From JAGOMW01 sp964644075 (GTDB lineage: Bacteria; Patescibacteriota; Gracilibacteria; BD1-5; UBA2023): 14,241 nt of DNA. This document shows positions 1 through 9,619 of the stretch, piece after piece. Location: the NCBI GenBank assembly GCA_964644075.1, contig CAZXUQ010000010.1:1-14241 (forward strand), written 5' to 3'. Within the stretch, counting starts at the first letter, position 1; each line of letters starts with the position of its first letter. The position numbers were made by a program, and so were the translations under genes. The notes beneath the pieces were generated by a model. The model made no database searches. It was not told the DNA's origin and was given only the letters and a program-made list of their open reading frames with translations.

Positions 1-343
<343 letters not shown>

Positions 344-381
344 TACCAAAATATAAATTTACCTTCTAAAATTTCCTAACT

Positions 382-2559
382 ATGTGAGCTCTCGAACAAG
401 TTAAAAGTTTCTTCACGGGCGATGTAAATATCGATAACCCTGAGGTACGTCAGGCACTCAAAAACGCCTTTCCAAACCTAGCAAAAGCAGGATCTGAATT
501 CGACGATCTGCAATACTTACCAGCATCATATGTGCAAGAAAAAATCGTCCCAGCTATTATAAGTATGGACGAGGCTCGTCTACAAGCATTCAAGGCATCA
601 ATAGGGCAGACTTCTTCTGATCTTTATGGTCTCGCAAAGGATGTAGAAACGAGCCTTCGATACAAACCTCGAGATGGGCATGCACTTCCATCGAATGAAC
701 AAATCCCTGACAGACTAAAATCATCAGCAAAATGAATTTTTAAAGACGCTCAAAATTTTCTCGCTGATATTGCTAATCTCAGAACAGATACCGAAAAAGA
801 GCAAGCACTTATGGCTGAGATTATTGCTTCTGCGAACCGGTCAGTAGTAAAGTTTGATCGTTACGTTCAGCGAGGTGATGGTAAGCAATATGGCGACAAA
901 GCAAATGATTGGTTTGAAATAGATAGTTGGCATACGAATATTCGTCGTCCAGAAAAATCAAAAGATATAACGAATAATGTAGAAAATGTTGCAAAAATTG
1001 ACTTTGTCACCGTAGTGAACGAAGTCGTAACAATGGCACAAGAGCCGAGCGTAAACATAAATGTGGATGGGAAAATGCAGCCAGTTGGCTCAGGTACTCG
1101 TATCGAGAAACTCGCATACCTAGCATCATGGATGTCAGCACTGGAAGAAGGTACAGATAAAGTCCTCCCAAATATGCTCGCAGAAGCCGCAACGAATGCT
1201 GCTGTTAAGACGGTAAATGGAGTTACTGGAACTATTAAAGATACGGCAGGCTGATTATTTGATGAGTGGCCTATTGCCACTTTAGCTGGAGCCGCGCTTG
1301 TTTGATATGCATCTTATCGCACTGGAAAATGAATACTTTCTCTCGGCTCTGTTCCATTTAAGGCGATGGCTTGGGCTGCTGGAAAATTTAGTGCGACAAG
1401 AGGGCTGGTACCAGGTCTAACTTGAGCCTGATCCTTCTTCGAGAATCTGGGTTGAAGCTGATCATGAGCGAATTGAGACCAACCAAAAACTCCACGTCGA
1501 TTTGTAGAAGTAAATGCTGCCGATCTCAAGGACTTTAAGCCATGAGAGGCAAACCATCTCGAATACTACAATAAGACCGTAGAAACCATCAAAGGACTTA
1601 CAGCTGCACCTACTAATGTTGATCCAAAAGAAGCAGCTCGCAGAGAGACTCTTTACAGAAGGCTCGATGCAGAGTACGCTAAGGGAAATATGTCTCTCGC
1701 GGAATATCTCAAGCGCACAGAGGATATAATAAAATGACATGGCAGAGTGATAGTCAGAAATGCGAGTGGAAAAATAGAATCGGCTGACACAGTAGGAAAT
1801 ATCATACAGCGTACAGCCGATCGTATGCCTATCGTCAGTCAGTTAACACGAGATAATGGTAATGGCTCGGCGCGAGGAAGTGTTAATGCTATCCAAGCAG
1901 CAAAAAATCGTATCAAGTGAACATCATATGAATCAGTGGATTTCTCTGGACAAAAAATAGAATTTGCCGATACGACGGGAAAAGCTCTCTTTGAAGAGTT
2001 CCGTAATAAGCTCGAGCGCTATAGTCAAATGCAAGAGTGGGACGCTACAAATCGAGAGATCATCGCAAAAGAAAACCTCATAAATACGGTTCGTAATACA
2101 GATATCCCTGCAAAACAGGTAGAGATCCAAACCAAAGCTGGTATAATCGCTGCTACTCCTCAGACAATCCCAGGAAACCCTGTTATCATACCTGGACAGC
2201 CCCCTATCCCAACACAAATTCCAAATCCTGTCCTTGTCGGACTCAATGAAGATCTTCGTACTCTTCAAAACGATCTCAGAGATCTGAACTCTCAAGTACG
2301 TGCTCTCAATGGGGAAGTCGCAACCCTCCGAGGAAAACCTCACTCATATGCACCAAACGGTGGTGTTCGTGCACAATTCACAAATGATATCCGAGCATTA
2401 AAATTAGAACTCTCAAATCCTGGTGCTAACGGACTTATTCAAAGGATCAATGCACATGCAGGTTCTACAGTAATTCCAGATACGGCATTCAATCCAAAAG
2501 ATCTCAAGCTCGACAAAGTACGGCTCTTGGAGGTAGTCAAGAAAGGTCTCAGTAAATAA
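382..2559 (+). CDS. 725-aa unknown protein with Gly/Ala-rich hydrophobic segment, Pro-rich linker and coiled coil
   Basis: The frame is open from ATG 382 to TAA 2557-2559 only if its 14 in-frame TGA codons are read as Gly (14 of about 58 glycines by my count). The second codon is itself TGA. I do not recognise the family. Visible parts: a charged helical N-terminal region (about 1-290); a Gly/Ala-rich hydrophobic stretch starting WPIATLAGAALVGYASY (about 296-336) that could enter a membrane; a Gly-Ser linker (about 348-366) with six TGA codons in 54 bases; a charged helical middle; a Pro-rich stretch (about 588-616); and a leucine-heptad coiled coil (about 618-652, LNEDLRTLQNDLRDLNSQV). There is no signal peptide. 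It sits 38 nt after the Pro-Ala gene and 24 nt before the 868-aa gene, so an operon is likely. A structural or scaffolding role would fit the architecture, but that is a guess. Confidence 0.85.
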
Positions 2560-2583
2560 ATGGAATCCTAAAAATAAATACAC

Positions 2584-5190
2584 ATGGCTGAGCGAGAACT
2601 TGATACATCTATTTCTCTTCCTGAAGACGAGTTTCGAAAGACTCGTCTTTGAACCGTAAAATTCGACCATACTAATAACCCTGATTTCCAGGAATTTCTC
2701 CTTGCTCAAAAAATGTGAGTAAAAGTATATGGCAAGGATCTGCGCAAACTAGATGCCCAAGAAAAAAAAGACGTATTTCTCGTGACTCTAGCCGAGTATC
2801 TAGCAGATAGTGAACTATGACCTGAAAAAACTGGTAATGCAACCTCTGATAAAAAAGCTCTCAAACGTGATGCTATATACACTGAGTATAGTAGTGCATG
2901 CATGGAAATGATAGAAGCTGTCGAGAAAAAATATCCTGGATTTGCTGCGATAAATACATTTCATATTGAAAAAGGTCTTTTGCAATTTACTATAGGCTCG
3001 GAGAGAGTATTGGTAAACCTAAATGGAATATTTCGAAAGGGTCCTGGAAATCATATTATCCTCGACAAGCTACGATTATCGAAAGAACTCGGATGAACTA
3101 CACGACAAGATCTCTCTAAGCTCCGCGAATCCCTAGAAACGGAATCGTTTTTCGATGGAGCGATCGTCATCAGTTATGATACAAAAGACCGGCTCAAGAA
3201 AGCTGGTGGAATCGGACTCGTGGCACTCGGATGAGCTGGAGCTATCGAGACAGTGGAGTACAATATACGTCGCCTCATGTATCGCGATGAATCTGGAAAA
3301 ATGAAGGATGTGGACCCAAAGGTGATAAAAAAAATATTTCAAGGTATCAGCGAAAAAACACAGATACACTCACTCTTATTTAAGGCGATGCAAGCAAATG
3401 GAAGGGTTTTTAACCCGATCCGAAATGCGTTCACCGATATCACAACGCTCGGTATCGATAGAGCTGCGAAGGAGGTAAAGACTCTTGGTCGTGAAGCTCT
3501 CGAGCAAAAACTCCAGCGAAAAATTTCAGAGGAAGAGTTTCGATCTGGACAGCAAAAAATCCTCGAAGAGTTGGCTCGTACTCCTCGTTCTCAGATACTG
3601 ACACTTGCGTCGAAGTTTACGTGACAAGTATTGTGAAAGTGAGTGCATTATGTATTTTGGTGAGTATTTTTTGATGCTTATCATAAAAATAGTTATGATC
3701 TCGCCAATACGTATAAAGGCCTCGCCGAAACATGACTTTTCTTTAGTGGTGCCTCGATCGCCAATAAACTCGCGCCTGGCGCATGGAAACTCCCAGGATC
3801 ACTCCTCTGAGGATGACTTGCTGTAGTCGGTGGGGCCATGCTTTGATGAACTCTAGAACTCGAGAAGAAGATGTGGAAACATTTCCCTGAGAGAGTTACT
3901 GGAGATGGAAAAAAATCAACCATAGGACATATCGTCTCGGCATGAGTCAAAAATGATCTCGCTGACGCACTCAATACAGATCTAGGACTTCCTGGAACAC
4001 GCTGAGGAGCTACACTCTACAATCCCCTCTGAAAGGATGGTATTATGCCGAATGTTGACTTCGCTGGAACATATATTTCATTTTGAACTAACCAACGTGA
4101 ATATATCCAGTCTCGCATGCAAGGAACGAATATACTCTGGAACAAAAAAATGGATGAATACGTATCTTGGTCAGTAGACACTACTATGAAAATACTCTAT
4201 GAGTACGATCATAATCGTGGATATTTTATATCTTCAAATGGGAAAAAAGATGAGCTTCTCAGGGAACGGCTTCGGCATGTTTTTGATAGTGAAGATGGGA
4301 AAAATAGAAGAAACCGACAAATCGTAGATGATTGTATAGACTATATTGCCGGGAAAGTAACGAAGGTACAAGATCTTTCTGCTAGAAAAGAGCTTCTTTC
4401 TGTTTTCCTTAGTAACTATGGGAACATTCTCAAGATCGACGAGGCTTCTATAGCATACGATATGTCACTCCTCGAAAGAGATAAAGCCATACTTGACTCT
4501 CAAACACAGATGTACATGAGTGAGCTTCCTGCGAGTTCACGAAAATTCGTCGAAATACTCTTCGCTCGTCTGGCTCGCTGAGAACAGTTAGTCGATGGGA
4601 AATGGGTAAGTAGTACCAATAGTCGTTGAGGGCAGATAAAACTTTGGAAATCAAATCCTGAAGAACTCTCGATATATCAGGCGCTCATCGATGACGCTAC
4701 TCCAGCAAAAGAAGAGTGGCATAGTGCACTGAATTATGTGGCATATACTACAGAAGATGCCCAGGCTCGTATCGATGCTCTGGATAAGAAGTATGGGATA
4801 TCTTCCCTTCCAAAAGATGGAAAAAGACTTCTATCCTGAGATGCACCATGAGCATTTCTACGCAACACTCTCATTATCAACCTTGCTAACCAAGACCCTG
4901 TATTTAAGGAAGAATCCAGGCAGATACGTGCAACTCTTGAGATACATCCAAACTTCTCGCCAAGATTCGGAAACATGCAGGTGTCGACACCGCTTGGTAC
5001 ATTTCGCATCACTGATCTTATTAAAGAATATATGAACGCTATCGGGGTACTTTCGCAAAAAAATACAGCACCGTCAAATGGTGATGTGTTTGTCTATCTC
5101 CTTCATACTCATACCGAGTATAGAGAGCAAAAGCGGTTTATCGAAACCCAGAAATCGCTCGGATATAAAAATACATGGCGCCTTCTCTAG
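2584..5190 (+). CDS. 868-aa unknown protein with glycine-rich hydrophobic segments
   Basis: One continuous frame runs from ATG 2584 to TAG 5188-5190 with 22 in-frame TGA codons read as Gly. In the standard code it would break into more than twenty pieces. I do not recognise the family. The N-terminal 200 residues are charged and soluble-looking. Three hydrophobic Gly-rich stretches follow: AGGIGLVALGGAGAI (about 207-221), an aromatic one, YVFWGVFFDAY (about 354-364), and LLGGGLAVVGGAMLGG (about 407-422). The last resembles a glycine-zipper membrane helix, and six TGA codons lie in the last two stretches. The C-terminal 400 residues are charged and mostly helical. There is no signal peptide or catalytic motif I can name. 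It follows the 725-aa gene by 24 nt. A membrane-embedded middle with soluble ends is the most I would infer. Confidence 0.85.
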
Positions 5191-5201
5191 GCACGGGAAA
5201 C

Positions 5202-5228
5202 TTGCAAAATATAGAATTATAGTATAAT
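5202..5228 (+). promoter_or_regulatory. Promoter of the 203-aa gene
   Basis: A TTGCAA -35 box (5202-5207) and a perfect TATAAT -10 box (5223-5228) are 15 bp apart, just after the TAG of the 868-aa gene. Transcription would begin near 5235, leaving a leader of about 16 nt before ATG 5251. That leader has no Shine-Dalgarno sequence. Confidence 0.6.
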
Positions 5229-5250
5229 AATTTCATCCTTACCTATATTT

Positions 5251-5862
5251 ATGTCTGCTCATTCCTCTCATTCTAGCGGTAACTCTCTATTTAGTGCTGC
5301 GAAAAATTGGTTCTCTACGAAATCCCCTTCATACCTCAATCCCCTGAGTGCAACAAATGCCATAGGACATAATATCGTGACTGGTGTCGTAAAAAATACT
5401 ACTGGATATATCGCGGATGTCCTCAATCCTCTTTGGACAGGTATCAAGAATGCAGGATCTCTCATTCGTCCATCCAAGTATAAAGAACATGGCTTTTTTA
5501 AGAATATTGGGAAATCAGCGACCGGTATCGTTGCTCATACTCTCGATGCCGTGAATAATCTCATACCATGAGGCGCGCTGCGCTGACTTGATCATTTCTA
5601 TACAAATGCTATTACAAACTCTGTCGTAGATGCCGCAAGTGGTACAACTGATCGAGTTCCAGGGGTCGGGAAATTTACTGGAAATATCGTCAAATGAGCT
5701 ACTGCAGTCCCTGCAGCTCCTCTCAGGCTCCTCGCAAGGATATGGGAAAAGACTATCGATAAGGGGATTGATTGGATAAAATGATTTTCTGCAGAGTCTG
5801 GAAAAGGCCGACACCTCACTACCAGCAACATCGGTCATCAGAATCATGAAGGACACCACTAA
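5251..5862 (+). CDS. 203-aa unknown protein with amphipathic segments and a His-rich tail
   Basis: Open from ATG 5251 to TAA 5860-5862 with four TGA codons read as Gly. I do not recognise it. The N-terminus is Ser/His-rich, followed by repeated short amphipathic, Gly/Ala/Val-rich stretches (for example NAIGHNIVTGVVKNTTGYIA and KFTGNIVKGATAVPAAPLRL). These suggest membrane-surface helices rather than full membrane spans. The last twenty residues are rich in His, Asn and Gly and could bind metal, which is inference only. The gene has its own promoter and is closed by an intrinsic terminator at 5888-5914, so it is probably a single-gene unit. It lies between the 868-aa and 614-aa unknown genes and shares their composition and TGA usage, which hints at a joint function. 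Confidence 0.8.
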
Positions 5863-5887
5863 CCGGGACACGATGGAACCTTCTTTC

Positions 5888-5914
5888 AAATCTCTCTATC
5901 GAGAGATTTTTTTT
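5888..5914 (+). terminator. Intrinsic terminator after the 203-aa gene
   Basis: A perfect 9-bp stem (AAATCTCTC / GAGAGATTT) closes a TATC tetraloop and runs into eight T residues, 25 nt after the stop codon. This is a well-formed Rho-independent terminator on the + strand. Confidence 0.9.
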
Positions 5915-5949
5915 GCCTTTTGGGTCAAAATATGCTAATCTACAGGTAG

Positions 5950-5984
5950 ATATATACTCTTGATTTTTCATTCAGAGTATATAT
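5950..5984. promoter_or_regulatory. 11-bp inverted repeat over a promoter, possible operator
   Basis: ATATATACTCT (5950-5960) and its exact reverse complement (5974-5984) are separated by 13 bp. The left arm touches the -35 box and the right arm overlaps the -10 box of the promoter for the 614-aa gene. Neither arm is followed by a T-run, so an operator for a dimeric regulator is more likely than a terminator. Confidence 0.5.
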
Positions 5985-5987
5985 ACT
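5960..5987 (+). promoter_or_regulatory. Promoter of the 614-aa gene
   Basis: TTGATT (5960-5965) and TATACT (5982-5987) are separated by 16 bp. Transcription would start near 5994, leaving about 14 nt before ATG 6008 and no Shine-Dalgarno sequence. The element is interleaved with the 11-bp inverted repeat. Confidence 0.55.
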
Positions 5988-6007
5988 GTATAAAATAATT
6001 CCTCACT

Positions 6008-7852
6008 ATGGCAATACCTGGAACCACAACATCTGAAAATCCAAAAACTCTCTGAGATCTCGTAGAGAAAGCGAAGAGCGTCCTCACCGAACAAGCACAG
6101 AATGAACTCGAGAAAGCTGTGCGTGATAGATACGGTATAGGTGCTCTCACGAAAGCTCGAGAGAACATTACCGAATGAACCCGCAACGAACTTACATCTC
6201 TTGTTTCATGACTCCCTACTGGACAGGAAATCCTCGCAAAGCTCGATCCGTATCTCCCAGGAGGAGCTGAGGCAAGTCGTAAAACACCCGATACCCTGCC
6301 AAAAGAGTCATCACCGAGTCCGAACGTTGCCCCGATAGTCGCAACTGCTGCTTGAGCTATTACTGTTAGTAGCGAAGGTCTCAACTGAGTAATCAATGAG
6401 TCCATTGTCGGTCTCTGAAAAGAAACAGAAAAAATCAAGAAAAATCCCATTGGAAAAATTGCTGAAATGCTCGGATTTACAAATGAAAGTATCGTTGATG
6501 ATTTCAAGGAAGCGATAAAGGAAAAGAAAAGCGGATGATTCGAAGGAGTTCTTGCAGGGATAAAAATATGGTTTTATGGATTTCTCGCGAAAATGACATG
6601 AGCTGACATCCTAAAATCTCTCTCTCCTGAGGAAATCAAACTCGCATGAATTTCGCCAAAAAATCCAACCAATGAGGTAAGGAATGCACCAGAGCAAAAA
6701 ACTGAAACAGATATAGAGGTAGGTAAGAAGAAAGCGTATGCAAGTGCCTCTCTGATACTCTGAGAACTGGCAAATAAAGAAGCTAAACAATGAGGAATAG
6801 CTTCACTTTACCAACTCCCCGACGTCCAGAAACTCCCTATCAAAACTCTCAAATCAATGGATACGAAAAGATTTCGTGAGAAAGTAGGAGTTTCTCAAGT
6901 GTCTGATGTGGCGATTGATACATTTCTCAAACCACTCACTGATACCAATCACAGTCTCTACAACATACTCTCATCAAATTTTAGTCGGGCAAATCCAGGA
7001 AAAGATATCGGCAATGCTACTGTCTACGATGTCCTCGCATCCGTATGACCAGGACTCAAGACGCTCATGACGATGAAAAAGATAGATATCACGAACTTCG
7101 CTGAAAGTGCTGAGGAACTCGTAGAGTCAGCGATCAAAGTCGATGAAAGTGGTGAAGTATCAGGTGAGCTCGTAGCCCAAGCGGAAGGTCTGGGTATATC
7201 AAAAAATGTACTCAAAGTCCTCCTCAAAAATCGTGGACAATCTTATATCGGAAAACCTGGCGAGCTCGATGCAATACTCCGAGATCCATCACTAAGCGCT
7301 GACGATAAATCAGTGATCCAGAAAATCGGGAAGTTCTGAGGAGAGTTCCAAAATAGTCTCAAAACAGATACTCGTATCAATCTCTGAAACTCAGATACTA
7401 TGAAAAATATCATATCAAATGGTGGTATGAGAATTGGAGATACACTTAAGGCATACATCCTCACTGGGGGGAAATCTCGGCTCGATGAGATGTCTGCCCT
7501 CGAGAAAGTATGAGCGTATACATCATTCCTCATGATTACTGGAGCTGATCCTGAGTGAGCAGGAGCTATCACTGGTTCGATTATCAATTTTACTAATCTC
7601 ATGGATCTCGCTACATGAGCAAGTATTTTTGATAAAATCCCTCCTGACGTACGAAAGATCATCAGTGAAAACTTTAGTCTAGAGTCTGCTCTCAAGAAAG
7701 TAAAGAACCTTGCTGGAGGTATGTATGACAGTATCGCGGGATTTGCAGATAAATCTCAAGGCTTCGCTGCAATTCTCATTATTGCTGTACTTTTTCTTCC
7801 TGTTTTTTCTAAGCGCACCAACCTTGCTAGTATACTTACAGGGCGAAGATAG
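6008..7852 (+). CDS. 614-aa unknown protein with a C-terminal membrane anchor
   Basis: Open from ATG 6008 to TAG 7850-7852 with 17 in-frame TGA codons read as Gly. I do not recognise the family. Most of the protein is charged, helical and apparently soluble. One moderately hydrophobic aromatic stretch lies near 190-200 (GIKIWFYGFLAKM). The clear membrane feature is at the end: FAAILIIAVLFLPVF (about 586-600) followed by a basic tail, SKRTNLASILTGRR, as in tail-anchored proteins whose bulk faces the cytoplasm. There is no signal peptide. It has its own promoter with an operator-like repeat, so it may be regulated separately from the genes upstream. It converges with the methyltransferase gene, with 3 bp between the two stop codons, and its likely terminator lies inside that gene (8003-8029). 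Confidence 0.85.
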
Positions 7853-7855
7853 CCA

Positions 7856-8476
7856 TTAGCCGAGTACACTCACCACATTTCTCTCCCCTTCCCACACTCG
7901 ATTCTCTACTACAGCGTATCCCGTCTCTCGGAATAACTCTCCGAGCTCCTCGACCGAGAACCCATGGTAGTAACGAGAGTATGCTCCGATCTTGATATCG
8001 TAGTCACCGTTTCATCGGTGGCTTTTTTTATATTTTGGCTGATTTCTCAGGTTCCAGTTCGTCATATAGATCCGCCCTCATGGGGTGAGGAGTTTTTTCA
8101 GATCAGAGAGAACCTGAATGCGCTCCGCTCGATTGGTGAGGTGGTGAAATGACGCGAGGAGGATGATTGCTTCATAAGACACTCATGCCTCCAGTGTCGA
8201 GAGTGCGAGCATATCACACACTTCGAATCTATAGTTAGGATGGAGTCTGCGAGCCTCGTCGATCATACCAGTCGAGTTATCGATCCCGAGGTATCGCTCT
8301 GGACGAGTATTCATTTTTTCAAACTCCTCGATACATCGACCATTCCCACACCCGACATCGAACACACTCGTATATCCATGATGTCGAATATCTCTGATAA
8401 TATATTCGAGCTCTGGCCAGGGATGATCCTGACGTGATTTCGAGAATGTATGAGCAAAATTATCGTAGAGAGCCAT
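7856..8476 (-). CDS. SAM-dependent methyltransferase, Trm9/ALKBH8-like
   Basis: 206 aa, class I Rossmann-fold methyltransferase. The N-terminus, YDNFAHTFSKSRQDHPWPEL, matches the conserved opening of the Trm9/ALKBH8 family. Motif I is VFDVGCGNGR (38-47), which binds S-adenosylmethionine; the acidic residue at the end of strand 2 is Asp66 in GIDNS; Asp88 in the CDM segment would contact the adenine. LTPGGRIYMTNWN is the usual post-motif turn, and its first Gly is a TGA codon. SRYYHGFSVEELGELF near the C-terminus again fits the Trm9 group. Eukaryotic Trm9 and ALKBH8 finish modified wobble uridines in tRNA; a similar tRNA role here is inferred. Three TGA codons are read as Gly. The start ATG shares one base with the era stop (TAATG), so translation is probably coupled to era. 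Confidence 0.85.
8003..8029 (+). terminator. + strand intrinsic terminator inside the methyltransferase gene
   Basis: On the + strand a 7-bp stem (GTCACCG / CGGTGGC, one G-U pair) with a TTTCAT loop runs into seven T residues. It lies about 150 nt past the stop of the 614-aa gene, antisense within the methyltransferase coding region. The G-U pair forms only in the + strand RNA, which supports this direction. Confidence 0.6.
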
Positions 8477-9366
8477 TAGCGTTTTGGAAATATTTTTTCG
8501 AGAGTCTTCTCGTCTTTTCTCCAGTTTTTATGGACCTTCACACGCAGTGCGAGAAATACTTTTTTCCCGAAAATATGCTCGAGTGCGAGTCGAGATCGTG
8601 TACCGATATCTTTGATTTTTGTCCCTCACTTTCCGATGACGATGACTTTCTGACTCTCTGTGTCGACATTGATATATGCCTGGATCGCGAGCATCGGTTC
8701 TCGTCATTCGAGTTTTTCTTCGATACTTCCGATCTCGACATATGTCGCATAGGGGACCTCTTCTGCGAGCTCAGAAAAAAGAATTTCTCTGATAATTTCC
8801 GTGATGCGGAGATCCATGGGCTGATCGGTGTAGTACTCCGGGGAGTATAGATACTCTCCCTCAGGGAGAAGCTCAGTGATGCGAGTGATCAGTGCATCAA
8901 ATCCCATCTTCGTGGTCGAGTCGATATGGATATCGATATCACGACCATGGTATCCCTTCGGGAGATCTCACTTGGTCTCGACACGGATCACAGGAGTCGA
9001 GAGAGAAGACAGTATCTCATCGATACGATCATCCTCGACGCCATGTGGGCGGGTCGGATCGACGAGTCGTATGATGACATCAGCTTCACGCAGTGAGGCA
9101 AATGCCTCAGAATTGATCCGATCATGGATATCTCGAGACTTCTCAGATCCATACTGTTCTCCTGACTCGTAGTGGATCCCTGGCGTGTCGAGAAATATTA
9201 TCTGTATACCTTTCTCTTCGTCAGTATAGATCCCAGGGATCGATCGCTGAGTCGTCTGTGGACGAGATGAGACGGCACTCACCTTTTCTCCGATGAGCGC
9301 ATTGAGAAAAGTGGATTTCCCAGCGTTTGGGCGACCGACGATCGCGATGTATCCGACTTTAGGCAT
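8476..9366 (-). CDS. era: GTPase Era
   Basis: 296 aa, normal length for Era, which binds the 3' end of 16S rRNA and helps mature the small ribosomal subunit. The P-loop is GRPNAGKST (11-19), switch region RPQTTQRSIPGIYT, and G3 is DTPG (60-63). The G4 motif reads TKGD (131-134) instead of NKxD, and the stretch from there to the STT in the G5 position is short. The linker LLPEGEYLYSPEYYTDQPMD is typical of Era. The C-terminal KH domain carries the GKGG loop (245-248), then TRSRLALEHIFGKKVFLALR. Three glycines are encoded by TGA, including Gly247 of the KH loop. The ATG lies 8 nt downstream of a TATAAT box, so the mRNA may be leaderless. The stop overlaps the methyltransferase start. Confidence 0.95.
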
Positions 9367-9374
9367 AGTTCTAT

Positions 9375-9400
9375 ATTATAGATATTATTGACTTTATCAA
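9375..9400 (-). promoter_or_regulatory. era promoter
   Basis: Read on the - strand, TTGATA (9395-9400) and TATAAT (9375-9380) are 14 bp apart. The -10 box ends 8 nt before the era ATG, so transcription would start at or within two bases of the start codon. It overlaps the -35 region of a + strand promoter (9388-9414), so the two back-to-back promoters may compete. Confidence 0.5.
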
Positions 9401-9414
9401 AAAGGATTTATACT
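9388..9414 (+). promoter_or_regulatory. Promoter of the candidate small RNA
   Basis: TTGACT (9388-9393) and TATACT (9409-9414) are 15 bp apart on the + strand. The predicted start, about 9421, falls at the first base of a 13-bp stem-loop, which supports the assignment. It is divergent from, and overlaps, the era promoter. Confidence 0.5.
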
Positions 9415-9445
9415 CTTTTCGCTCCTTGTTCTTCCAGGAGGAGCA

Positions 9446-9497
9446 AGGAGTTTTACTCCTTAACCCTTTTCATTCCATGAAAAGATTCCACATCGAG
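9446..9497 (+). repeat. Direct repeat copy A, interrupted by a 21-nt hairpin
   Basis: The sequence AGGAGTTTTACTCCTTAAC (9446-9464) plus TTCCACATCGA (9486-9496) recurs at 9620-9649, with about 28 of 30 positions the same. Copy A differs mainly by 21 extra bases (9465-9485) that form a perfect 8-bp hairpin. It lies inside the candidate small RNA. Confidence 0.7.
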
Positions 9498-9575
9498 CTT
9501 CCCTACTGGAAGCAACGCAGTGTCAGGATAGATTTTTCTTTCCTGTACAAACGTTTCGTGAAGCGGAAACGCTAG
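9477..9575 (+). CDS. Possible 32-aa basic peptide within the small RNA
   Basis: ATG 9477 to TAG 9573-9575 encodes 32 residues beginning MKRFHIELPYWKQR and ending KRFVKRKR, with about eleven Lys/Arg and no TGA codon. It sits between the + strand promoter (9388-9414) and the terminator (9586-9614), which would suit a tiny gene. Against this, the start has no ribosome binding site and is buried in an 8-bp hairpin, and the coding stretch is itself full of stem-loops. The frame could be open by chance. I recognise no relative. Confidence 0.22.
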   Translation: MKRFHIELPYWKQRSVRIDFSFLYKRFVKRKR

Positions 9576-9585
9576 AGTCGAAAAA

Positions 9586-9614
9586 GAAAATCCCCTATTC
9601 TAGAGGGGATTTTC
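9586..9614. terminator. Bidirectional terminator between ispH and the small RNA
   Basis: An 11-bp perfect stem, GAAAATCCCCT / AGGGGATTTTC, encloses a 7-nt loop. On the - strand it continues into a T-rich tract and would end ispH transcripts; on the + strand it would end the candidate small RNA, with a weaker tail. The AAAATCCCC/GGGGATTTT core is the same as in the terminator at 14136-14165. Confidence 0.75.
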
Positions 9615-9619
9615 AATTT

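Larger units (their letters stand above)
9421..9614 (+). ncRNA. Candidate structured small RNA (~190 nt)
   Basis: A complete small transcription unit lies between ispH and era on the opposite strand. Successive stem-loops are: a 13-bp stem with a 3-nt loop (9422-9450, two G-U pairs); an 8-bp perfect stem CTTTTCAT/ATGAAAAG (9466-9484); a 6-bp stem GCTTCC/GGAAGC (9497-9513); a bulged stem (9521-9549); CGTTTC/GAAACG (9552-9571); and an 11-bp terminator stem (9586-9614). The G-U pairs in the first stem would be A-C mismatches in the opposite RNA, so the + strand is favoured. The 3' side of the first stem can also pair with 9456-9461 (AAGGAG/CTCCTT), giving two exclusive folds. I recognise no known RNA family: the ends do not pair as in 6S RNA, and the SRP RNA and tmRNA signatures are absent. 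It might instead be an mRNA for a 32-aa peptide (9477-9575). Confidence 0.45.

Noticed and set aside
867..1280. A 137-aa - strand frame opposite the 725-aa gene
   Set aside because: It is Ser/Thr-rich with no recognisable features and lies fully opposite a much longer frame on the other strand; a shadow.
382..2559. Decaying pseudogenes with many stop codons
   Set aside because: Only TGA interrupts the frames, the frame never shifts, and conserved genes such as ispH and era show the same TGA codons at glycine positions.
9421..9614. 6S RNA, tmRNA or SRP RNA
   Set aside because: The ends do not pair into a long open-bubble hairpin, and the tag-peptide frame and the SRP GGAA-type domain are missing.
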